This document shows positions 1 through 7,115 of a stretch of DNA of 64,000 nt, piece after piece (position 1 is the stretch's first letter; every line of letters starts with the position of its first letter). The stretch comes from Proluteimonas flavola (lineage in GTDB: Bacteria > Pseudomonadota > Gammaproteobacteria > Xanthomonadales > Xanthomonadaceae). The stretch spans positions 124,001-188,000 of the forward strand of contig NZ_JAIWPU010000005.1 in assembly GCF_021191705.1 (NCBI RefSeq), written 5' to 3'. The position numbers were made by a program, and so were the translations under genes. The notes under the pieces are model-generated. The model worked only from the letters and a program-made list of their open reading frames with translations, ran no database searches and had not been told where the DNA came from.

Positions 1-87
1 ACGCGCGGCGGCGACGGGCCGGAAACCGGGCTGTGACCGCGAGCGCTGGGATGCTTCGCGGCGGCTGAAAGGCGCGCACGCCGCTCC

Positions 88-150
88 GGCCCGCAGGGCG
101 GCCGCAACGCGGCCACGCGATGTGCGTCGGGATCGTGAGCAGGTTCTCAC
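88..150. repeat. Copy of MITE-like repeat (right-hand part)
   Basis: About 63 bp here match 47176-47238 closely (ggcccgcagg to gatcgtgaacagg), with only a few differences. The end carries the terminal motif GATCGTGAGCAGGTTCTC, which is the inverse of the left end of the 47055 copy. The left part of this copy does not match, so it is truncated or diverged. It lies directly upstream of the exonuclease gene and includes the false upstream part of that open frame. Confidence 0.65.
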
Positions 151-214
151 ATGCCGCGACGGCGCGGTCGCAGGCTTGGCGCCTCCTGCACAAGCCGCTC
201 TCCAGACTGCGCCC

Positions 215-1216
215 ATGGCCCTCGCGTCCAACGATCTGATCCAGCTGCGCCCGGAAGGGTTGTACTGCCCTGCGGGCGATTTCCATATCGACCCGTGGCG
301 CCCGGTGCCGCGCGCGGTGATCACGCATGGCCATGGCGACCACGCCCGCACGGGGATGGGCGCGTATCACACGACCCGGATCGGGCTGCCCATCCTCGAA
401 TGGCGACTCGGCGAGCAGATCTACGCGGCGCACGAATACGGCGCGCCGTTCGAGATGGGCAGGGCCACCGTGTCGCTGCATTCGGCCGGACACGTCCTGG
501 GCTCGGCGCAGGTGCGGGTCGAGGTCGACGGCGAAGTCTGGGTGGCGTCGGGCGATTACAAACGCCAGCACGATCCGACCTGCGACCCGTTCGAGGTCGT
601 GCGCTGCGACACCTTCATCACCGAGGCGACGTTCGGGCTGCCTGTCTATCGCTGGCCCGACACGTCCGAAGTCGCGCGCGACATCGTCGCCTGGCGCGAC
701 CGCTGCGCCGAACGCGGCGAGGCGGCGATTCTCTACTGCTACGCGCTCGGCAAGGCGCAGCGCGTACTGGCCGAACTCGCGGTGCACACCGACGAACCCG
801 TGCTGTTGCATGGCGCCGTCGCGACCGGCGTCGAGGTGTATCGCCGCGCTGGCGTGTCACTGATCGACACATTGCCGGTGGCCGATACCGACAAGGCCGC
901 CGACTTCGCCGGCAAGCTCGTCCTCGCGCCGCCGTCCGCCGCAGGCAGTTCCTGGATCCGCCGTTTCCGCCGTGCGCAGCAGGGGTTTGCCTCGGGCTGG
1001 ATGCAGATCCGCGGCAACCGGCGCCGCCGCAACTACGACCGCGGTTTCGTCGTGTCCGATCACGCCGACTGGCCGGACCTGATGCGCACCGTGCGCGAGA
1101 CCGGCGCGTCACGCGTGATCGCTACGCATGGCAACACCGACGCGATCATCCGCGCGCTGCGCGAGGACGGGATCGCGGCCGAGGCGTTCCGGACCGATTT
1201 CGGGGGTGAGGAATGA
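215..1216 (+). CDS. Ligase-associated DNA exonuclease (metallo-beta-lactamase fold)
   Basis: Predicted DNA 3' exonuclease of the MBL/CPSF family that works with the ATP-dependent ligase, helicase and PdeM encoded downstream. The metal-binding HxHxDH motif is visible as HGHGDH about 38 residues in, followed by a GHVLGSAQ segment, SGDY with a metal-binding Asp, and late HADW and ATHGNTDA motifs typical of the beta-CASP-like part. The product is about 333 aa. The frame is open from 122, but that stretch is a repeat copy (88-150), so the ATG at 215, just before the conserved N-terminus, is preferred. It is the first gene of a four-gene repair operon. The family assignment is strong; the exact start is less certain. 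Confidence 0.9.
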   Translation: MALASNDLIQLRPEGLYCPAGDFHIDPWRPVPRAVITHGHGDHARTGMGAYHTTRIGLPILEWRLGEQIYAAHEYGAPFEMGRATVSLHSAGHVLGSAQVRVEVDGEVWVASGDYKRQHDPTCDPFEVVRCDTFITEATFGLPVYRWPDTSEVARDIVAWRDRCAERGEAAILYCYALGKAQRVLAELAVHTDEPVLLHGAVATGVEVYRRAGVSLIDTLPVADTDKAADFAGKLVLAPPSAAGSSWIRRFRRAQQGFASGWMQIRGNRRRRNYDRGFVVSDHADWPDLMRTVRETGASRVIATHGNTDAIIRALREDGIAAEAFRTDFGGEE

Positions 1217-1496
1217 TCGATGGCGGCCTTGCTTCCGCTTCGCTCGGACGTTGCTCTGGCGTTCGCTCTTCGCTTTTGATCTCGAATCGAGTGGTAGAGC
1301 GGGCCGGGCATCGCAGGGCGGCGGGGTCGACGAGCAGCCCAAACGCGCTGCGCTCGGACATGGGCAGATCTTCGGCCCCGCCGGATTCCGGTGCTCGATC
1401 CCTGGCCAGTCATTCCGGCCTTCGCGGGAATGACGGGTCGAGAGAACTGCATGGCAGCGCAACAGAGCGCGGCAGCCCGGCAGGACAGGCACGAGC
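1217..1496. repeat. Intergenic gap with CATTCCGG-type hairpin repeat
   Basis: This is a 280-bp gap within the repair operon. It contains the hairpin cattccggccttcgcgggaa at 1411-1430 (full stem GTCATTCC to GGAATGAC, 1409-1434), the same family as the inverted pair at 29346-29436. No convincing gene is present. In related operons these genes usually abut, so the gap is probably repeat-derived. Confidence 0.55.
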
Positions 1497-3203
1497 ATGA
1501 AGCGCTTCGCCCAACTCTACCGCGAACTCGACCAGAGCACCGCCACGCTCGACAAGCGCGCCGCGCTGATCCGCTATTTCCGCGAAGCGCCGCCGCGCGA
1601 TGCGGCGTGGGCGCTGTACCTGCTGTCGGGCGGCAAGGTCGCCAGCGCGCGCAGGAAGATCGCCAACACACGCGAACTGCGTGAGTGGATCGCGGTCGAG
1701 TCGGGAACGCCCGACTGGCTGGTCGACGACAGTTACGACCAGGTCGGCGATCTGGGCGAGACGCTGGCGCTGTTGCTCGACGATCCGGTCGAGTCGTCGC
1801 CCGATGTCGCATTGGCGGACTGGATCGAAGCGCGTCTGCTGCCGGTCGCCAACAGGGATGCCGGGATCCGCCGCGCGGTCGTCGTCGAGGCCTGGCGCAC
1901 GCTGCGCTTCGATGAGCGATTGCTGTTCAACAAGCTGCTGACCGGCGCGCTGCGCGTCGGTGTGTCGCAGCGGCTGGTGCAGCAGGCGCTGGCGGAACTC
2001 ACCGGCATCGACATCGCGCGGCTGGCCCAACGCATGCTCGGCAGCTGGGCGCCGACGCCGGCGTTCCTGCGCGACCTGCTGTCGCCGGAAGCACTGCCCG
2101 GCGACCGCCAGCAGCCGTATCCCTTCTTCCTCGCCTCACCGCTGGAATCCGCCCTGCGCGCGGAAGCTGGCCTGCCGGGTGCAACGCCTCCAGAAGACGG
2201 CGAACTGGAACCCGCACCCGACATCGTCGCGCTCGCCAACGATCCCGAGGCCGTCGCCCGTGCGCTCGGGCCGATCGACGACTGGCTGCTCGAATGGAAG
2301 TGGGACGGCATCCGCCTGCAGCTGTTGCGTCGCGATGGCGAGGTCGCGCTGTGGTCGCGTGGCGAGGAGCGCCTCGACGGGCGTTTCCCGGAGATCGAAG
2401 CGGCTGCAATGGCCTTGTCCGATGGCACGGTGCTCGACGGCGAACTGTTGGCCTGGCGTGCAGAGGACAACGCGCCACTGCCGTTCACCGCGTTGCAGAC
2501 GCGCATCCAGCGGCTCAAGCCCGGCCCGAAGACCCTGGCCGACACGCCGGTGCGGCTGCAGGTCTACGACCTGCTCGAGCGCGACGGCGAGGACTGGCGC
2601 GCCCGCCCGCAACACGAACGTCGTGCCGCATTGGAGGCATTGATCGCGGCGCATGGCGATCCGCGCATCGTGGTCTCGCCGCGTGTCGAGGTCGCGAACT
2701 GGCAGGCGGCGGCGCAGTTGCGTGCGCAAGCGCGCGAGCGCGGCGTCGAAGGCCTGATGCTCAAGCGCGCCAGCGCGCCGTACCAGGCCGGTCGGCGTCG
2801 CGGCGACTGGTGGAAGTGGAAGATCGATCCGCTGACCATCGATGCGGTGCTGCTCTATGCGCAGGCCGGGCACGGTCGCCGCAGCACGCTCTACACCGAC
2901 TACACCTTCGGCCTGTGGGACGGCGACACGCTGGTGCCGGTGGCCAAGGCGTATTCCGGCCTCGACGACAGCGAGATCCTCGCGCTCGACAAGTGGATAC
3001 GCGCGCACACGCTGGAACGCTTCGGGCCGGTGCGCTCGGTGCGCGCGCACCACGTGTTCGAACTCGGTTTCGAAGCGGTCAACGTCTCGAAGCGGCACAA
3101 GTCCGGCATTGCGGTGCGCTTCCCGCGGATCCTGCGCTGGCGCCACGACAAGCCGATGGCGCAGGCCGACCGGCTCGATACGTTGAAGGCGCTGGCGCGA
3201 TGA
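1497..3203 (+). CDS. ATP-dependent DNA ligase, repair-operon type
   Basis: Joins nicked DNA using ATP. The protein has 568 aa in the order N-terminal DNA-binding domain, adenylation domain and OB fold. The nucleotidyltransferase motif KWDGIR (catalytic Lys of KxDG) lies near residue 268. Further motifs are LDGEL (motif III), EGLMLKR (motif IV) and WWKWKID (motif V). The length and N-terminal domain match the bacterial 'cisplatin damage response' or LigB/LigC-like ligases that sit with an MBL exonuclease and an Lhr-like helicase. It follows the exonuclease after a repeat-filled gap and precedes the helicase. The gene supplements, and does not replace, the essential NAD-dependent ligase expected elsewhere. 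Confidence 0.93.
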   Translation: MKRFAQLYRELDQSTATLDKRAALIRYFREAPPRDAAWALYLLSGGKVASARRKIANTRELREWIAVESGTPDWLVDDSYDQVGDLGETLALLLDDPVESSPDVALADWIEARLLPVANRDAGIRRAVVVEAWRTLRFDERLLFNKLLTGALRVGVSQRLVQQALAELTGIDIARLAQRMLGSWAPTPAFLRDLLSPEALPGDRQQPYPFFLASPLESALRAEAGLPGATPPEDGELEPAPDIVALANDPEAVARALGPIDDWLLEWKWDGIRLQLLRRDGEVALWSRGEERLDGRFPEIEAAAMALSDGTVLDGELLAWRAEDNAPLPFTALQTRIQRLKPGPKTLADTPVRLQVYDLLERDGEDWRARPQHERRAALEALIAAHGDPRIVVSPRVEVANWQAAAQLRAQARERGVEGLMLKRASAPYQAGRRRGDWWKWKIDPLTIDAVLLYAQAGHGRRSTLYTDYTFGLWDGDTLVPVAKAYSGLDDSEILALDKWIRAHTLERFGPVRSVRAHHVFELGFEAVNVSKRHKSGIAVRFPRILRWRHDKPMAQADRLDTLKALAR

Positions 3204-3212
3204 GTTGTACCT

Positions 3213-3280
3213 GTGGGAGCGCGCTTGCGCGCGAAGAAGATTTACCGGGAACGCGCCATCGCGCGCAAGCGCGCTCCCAC
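3213..3280. repeat. REPIN-like doublet, copy 1
   Basis: Two inverted REP-type hairpins (GTGGGAGCGCGCTTGCGCGCGA and its complement, written here across 3213-3234 and 3259-3280) flank a spacer containing ACCGGGAACG. The 68 bp are identical to 3476-3543. It sits between the ligase stop and the helicase start. Such doublets in Pseudomonas and relatives are mobilised by RAYT transposases; none is encoded in this window. Confidence 0.85.
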
Positions 3281-3291
3281 GGGGGCTGCCG

Positions 3292-5799
3292 GTGAAGCGA
3301 TTGCGTGGCCCGGACGCGCCGATGCGCGCATGGTTCGAAACGCAGGGCTGGACCGCGGCGCCGTTCCAGCGCGAGGTCTGGCGGCGCTATCTCGCCGGCG
3401 AATCCGGCCTGCTGCAGACCCCGACCGGCAGCGGCAAGACCTTGGCCGCGATCGGCGGGCCGCTGCTTGAGGCCTGTGGGAGCGCGCTTGCGCGCGAAGA
3501 AGATTTACCGGGAACGCGCCATCGCGCGCAAGCGCGCTCCCACAGGCGCAGGCCGCGGCCGCCCGGCAGCCTCAAGGTGCTCTGGATCACGCCACTGCGC
3601 GCGCTCGCGGTCGACACCACGCGTGCGCTGCGCGCGCCGATCGAAGCGCTCGGGCTGGACTGGGTGGTGGCGATGCGCACCGGCGATGCGAGCGCGCGCG
3701 ACCGGCGGCTCGCGCGCAGCGGGCAGGCCGATGTGCTGGTCACCACGCCCGAGTCGCTGTCGCTGCTGTTGTCCTATGCCGACACCGCGCCGCAACTGGC
3801 GCAGCTGCAATGCGTCGTCGTCGACGAGTGGCACGAACTGCTCGGCAACAAGCGTGGCGTGCTGCTGCAGCTCGCGCTCGCGCGCTTGCGCCGCCTGAAT
3901 CCCGCGCTGCGGATCTGGGGTGTGTCGGCGACGCTCGGCAACCTCGACGAAGCACGCGACGCGCTGTTGCCGCATCTGCCGGATGCGCCGCTGGTCGCCG
4001 GCGTCGCACCGAAGCGGTTCACGCTCGACACCCTGCTGCCGGGGGAGGACGAACGCTTTCCATGGGGCGGCCATCTCGGCCTCGCGCAACTGCCGCGCGT
4101 GCTCGAACGATTGATGGCCGAGCGCACCAGTCTGCTGTTCGCCAACACCCGCTCGCAGGCCGAACTGTGGCATCGCGCATTGAATGCCGTGTGGCCGGAA
4201 GCGCCCGAAACCCTGGCGCTGCACCACGGTTCGCTGGATCCCAAGCTGCGCGCTGCCGCCGAAGACGGCCTGCGCGACGGCAGCATCCGCTGCGTGGTTG
4301 CGACGTCCAGTCTCGATCTGGGCGTGGATTTCCCCGCCGTCGACCAGGTGCTGCAGATCGGCAGCCCGAAAGGCGTGTCGCGCCTGCTGCAACGGGCCGG
4401 CCGCGCGCGGCATCGGCCCGGCGAAGCGGGGCACGTGGTCTGCGTGCCGACGCACGCGCTGGAGCTCGTCGAGTACGCGGCGGCGCGCGCCGCGGTCGCG
4501 GCCGGCACCATCGAATCGCGACCGCCGCCGGTGCTCAGCCTCGACGTGCTGGCCCAGCATTGCGTGACGCTGGCGCTCGGCGGCGGCTTCGAGGCCGACG
4601 CGCTGTTCGATGAAGTGCGCGACACGCATGCCTTCCGCGCGCTCGACAAGGCGGCCTGGCGCGCGGTGCTCGATTTCATCGTGCAGGGCGGCAACGCGCT
4701 CGCGCACTACCCGGATTTCCGCCGTGTCGTGCGTGGCGAGGACGGCGTCTATCGCGTCGACGACCGGCGCATCGCACTGCGCCATCGCCTGTCGATCGGC
4801 ACCATCGCCAGCGACGGCGCGGTGCGGGTGAAGCTGATGCGTGGCGGTGGCCTGGGCTCGGTGGAGGAGAGTTTCATCGGCCGGCTGCGGCCGCGCGACA
4901 AATTCCAGTTCGCCGGACGCACGCTGGAACTCGTGCGGCTGGAAGACATGACCGCCTACGTGCGGCTGGCGAAATCCGGCAGCGGCACCGTGCCGAAATG
5001 GTCGGGCGGGCGCATGGCGTTGTCGGGCACGCTGGCCCACGAAGTCGAGCGCCTGTTCGAGGCGCCGCGCGACGTGCCGGAACTGCGCGCGATCGGACGC
5101 CTGCTCGATCTGCAGCAGCGCCTGTCGGCGCTGCCGGCGCCGGGCCGCCTGCTGGTGGAATGGATCCACGTGCGCGGTGGCCGGCATCTGTTCCTGTATC
5201 CCTTCGCCGGCCGCCAGGTCCACGAAGGTCTCGCCGCGCTGTGGTCGCTGCGCTGGGGGCGTCGGCATCCCAACAGTTTCACGTTCGCGGCCAATGATTA
5301 CGGACTGGTGCTGTCGCCCGCGCAGGACGTCGAGCTCGATGTCGACGACATCGAAGCACTGCTGACGCCCGAATCGCTGCTCGAGGATCTGCGCGAAAGC
5401 CTCAACCTCGCCGAACTCGCGCGCCGCCAGTTCCGCGACATCGCCCGCGTCGCCGGGCTGCTGCCGCCGTCGCTGCCCGGCCGAGCGCCGCGCTCGATGC
5501 GCCAGTTGCAGGCCTCCAGCGGCCTGCTGTTCGACGTGCTGCGCCGGCACGATCCCGACCATATGCTGCTGGCGCTGGCCGAGCGCGAGGTGTTCGCGGC
5601 GCAGCTCGAAGTCGTGCGCCTGCGCGAGACGCTGGAAGACTGCAGCGGCCGCACGCTCGCGCTGCATCCGCTCAAGACGTTCACGCCGATGTCGTTCCCG
5701 CTGTGGGCCGAGTCGCTGCGCGGCCAGCTCAGCACCGAGGACTGGCGCACGCGCGTGCAGCGCGCCGCGGCGCAACTGGAGAAACGCAATCGTGGTTGA
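3292..5799 (+). CDS. Ligase-associated DEXH-box DNA helicase (Lhr-like)
   Basis: ATP-driven 3'-5' DNA translocase/helicase of the Lhr-core family. Visible motifs are TPTGSGKT (Walker A, residues 43-50 from the GTG start), VVDEWHE (DEXH Walker B), SATLG (motif III), VATSSLDLGVDF (motif V) and LLQRAGRARHRPG (motif VI), then the winged-helix and Lhr-specific C-terminal domains. The product is about 835 aa. The GTG at 3292 has a GGGGG tract upstream; the ATG at 3322 is an alternative. The frame open upstream is repeat-derived. An intact REPIN-like repeat (3476-3543) is translated in frame between motifs I and Ia. The gene overlaps pdeM by 8 nt. Confidence 0.92.
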   Translation: MKRLRGPDAPMRAWFETQGWTAAPFQREVWRRYLAGESGLLQTPTGSGKTLAAIGGPLLEACGSALAREEDLPGTRHRAQARSHRRRPRPPGSLKVLWITPLRALAVDTTRALRAPIEALGLDWVVAMRTGDASARDRRLARSGQADVLVTTPESLSLLLSYADTAPQLAQLQCVVVDEWHELLGNKRGVLLQLALARLRRLNPALRIWGVSATLGNLDEARDALLPHLPDAPLVAGVAPKRFTLDTLLPGEDERFPWGGHLGLAQLPRVLERLMAERTSLLFANTRSQAELWHRALNAVWPEAPETLALHHGSLDPKLRAAAEDGLRDGSIRCVVATSSLDLGVDFPAVDQVLQIGSPKGVSRLLQRAGRARHRPGEAGHVVCVPTHALELVEYAAARAAVAAGTIESRPPPVLSLDVLAQHCVTLALGGGFEADALFDEVRDTHAFRALDKAAWRAVLDFIVQGGNALAHYPDFRRVVRGEDGVYRVDDRRIALRHRLSIGTIASDGAVRVKLMRGGGLGSVEESFIGRLRPRDKFQFAGRTLELVRLEDMTAYVRLAKSGSGTVPKWSGGRMALSGTLAHEVERLFEAPRDVPELRAIGRLLDLQQRLSALPAPGRLLVEWIHVRGGRHLFLYPFAGRQVHEGLAALWSLRWGRRHPNSFTFAANDYGLVLSPAQDVELDVDDIEALLTPESLLEDLRESLNLAELARRQFRDIARVAGLLPPSLPGRAPRSMRQLQASSGLLFDVLRRHDPDHMLLALAEREVFAAQLEVVRLRETLEDCSGRTLALHPLKTFTPMSFPLWAESLRGQLSTEDWRTRVQRAAAQLEKRNRG
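3476..3543. repeat. REPIN-like doublet inside the helicase gene
   Basis: This copy is base-for-base identical to 3213-3280 over 68 bp (71 bp including the shared CCT in front) and lies 263 bp downstream. It is read through in frame and gives a linker starting [13 protein letters not shown] after GGPLLEA and before KVLWITPL. The neighbouring helicase motifs stay in one frame, so the insertion, with any target duplication or deletion, has preserved the reading frame. Confidence 0.88.
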
Positions 5800-6466
5800 G
5801 GTGTCGGTGCCCGGCAGTCTTGGCATCGCGCTGGCCGGCGAGTCGATGGTGCTGCTGCCCGAGCGCGCGCTGTGGTGGCCGCGGATGTCGCTGCTCGCGA
5901 TCGCCGACCTGCATCTGGGCAAGGGCGATCACTTCCGCCGCGCAGGCATTGCGCTGCCGAAGGGCGGCACCGCGCACGATCTCGACCGGCTCGATGCACT
6001 GCTGGCGCAGACCCGCGTGACGCGCCTGCTGGTGCTGGGCGATCTGTTGCACGCGGCCGTCAACGATGCGCACTGGCGCGACGCGTGGATGCGGTGGCGC
6101 GCGGGCCGGCAGGCGTTGTCGGTGGAACTGGTCGGCGGCAACCACGATCGCGCACTGACCGCGCGTCCCGCCGTCGCCGATGCGCTCGGCATCCATCTGC
6201 ATGGCGCCGCGCTGCCGTTCGCGCCGTTCTTGTTCGTCCACGACCCGGCGCATGGCGCGGATACCGCGGGTTACCGGCTCGGCGGCCACCTGCATCCCGT
6301 CGTCCACCTGCCGGGCGTGCCGCGCCTGCCGGCGTTCCTGTTCGGCGAATCCGCCGGCGTGCTGCCGGCCTTTACCGCCTTCGCCGGCGGCTGGCGCGTC
6401 GACCGGGCACCCGGCACGCGCCTGTTCGCCTGCGCGCCGGATGTCGTGGTCGACGTGTCGGGCTGA
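5792..6466 (+). CDS. pdeM: Ligase-associated DNA repair endonuclease PdeM
   Basis: Manganese-dependent metallophosphoesterase-fold DNA endonuclease, 224 aa. Metal-binding motifs appear in order: IADLHLGKGDHFRR (DxH), VLGDLLHA (GDxxH), VGGNHDR (GNHD) and GGHLHPVVHL (GHxH). It starts at a GTG that overlaps the helicase stop by 8 nt, which implies translational coupling. The family is known from Pseudomonas putida, where the exonuclease, ligase, helicase and this nuclease form one cluster. It closes the operon. Confidence 0.92.
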   Translation: MVEVSVPGSLGIALAGESMVLLPERALWWPRMSLLAIADLHLGKGDHFRRAGIALPKGGTAHDLDRLDALLAQTRVTRLLVLGDLLHAAVNDAHWRDAWMRWRAGRQALSVELVGGNHDRALTARPAVADALGIHLHGAALPFAPFLFVHDPAHGADTAGYRLGGHLHPVVHLPGVPRLPAFLFGESAGVLPAFTAFAGGWRVDRAPGTRLFACAPDVVVDVSG

Positions 6467-6554
6467 CCGCGGTTGCGAGAGCGAGGCTTTGTGTGGCGGA
6501 TCCTTGGCGGCGAGTCCCGCCGCGGAACGAAGCCGTCAGCATCGCCACGGGACA

Positions 6555-6848
6555 ATGGTGGTCTGCGTGGCGATCCAACTGGTGGAGAAGTTCAACACGG
6601 TCCGAAACATCACCATTGCGTCGTGGAAGCGGCAGTTCGCGATCCAGCTCTCGCTCGGCGAGCAGAAGAACGCGGTGGAACTGCTGCGCCATGTGCACGA
6701 GCAGCTGATCCAGACGGTGGAGGAAGTGCGCAGCATCCATCGCAACGGCATGCAGCAGCGCCGCGAGGCGGAAGGCGAGCTCGCGCGGCTGCGCGACGAC
6801 GTGCAGAAGCGGCTGGCGGCGCCGACGCAGGCAGACCAGGGGCGTTGA
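6555..6848 (+). CDS. Small uncharacterised helical protein
   Basis: About 97 aa from the ATG at 6555 (a GTG at 6570 is an alternative). The body is highly charged and helical, with heptad-like stretches such as AVELLRHVHEQLIQTVEEVR and a basic tail ending LRDDVQKRLAAP, so a coiled coil is likely. No signal peptide or membrane segment is evident. Third codon positions are G/C-rich as in the neighbours, which supports coding. It is 88 bp beyond pdeM and may be cotranscribed. I do not recognise the family. Confidence 0.55.
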   Translation: MVVCVAIQLVEKFNTVRNITIASWKRQFAIQLSLGEQKNAVELLRHVHEQLIQTVEEVRSIHRNGMQQRREAEGELARLRDDVQKRLAAPTQADQGR

Positions 6849-7065
6849 CAGCAGCGATGGGTCGGGCGCCGGGGCGTCCGGGGCTCATCGGAAGCATCGA
6901 CGGTTGAGGGGGCGGGTCATGGATGGCACCGGCATCGGGTCGGCAGGGCGGCGACGCGCCACCGGAGGATGCGGCCGGGAACGGTCGATATCCGGTCGCC
7001 ATCGTGGAATGTCGCCGCGGGGAGGCCACCCGGGAACCGTCACAATTCGTCTCAGGTCCAGAGTT

Positions 7066-7084
7066 GCGAATAGATACCATTCGC
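7066..7084. promoter_or_regulatory. Candidate Fur box upstream of TonB-dependent receptor
   Basis: A 19-bp imperfect palindrome, gcgaatagataccattcgc, with arms GCGAAT/ATTCGC and an AT-rich centre, lies 31 bp before the receptor ATG. By eye it matches about 10 of 19 positions of the classical Fur box. Placement and target type fit iron control. This is inference from sequence only. Confidence 0.4.
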
Positions 7085-7115
7085 GCCCTTCCAGGTACTC
7101 CGGAGAGACTCGACG

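Noticed and set aside
3505-5922. An 805-codon minus-strand frame opposite the Lhr-like helicase
   Set aside because: It is an antisense shadow; the plus strand has all helicase motifs in order.
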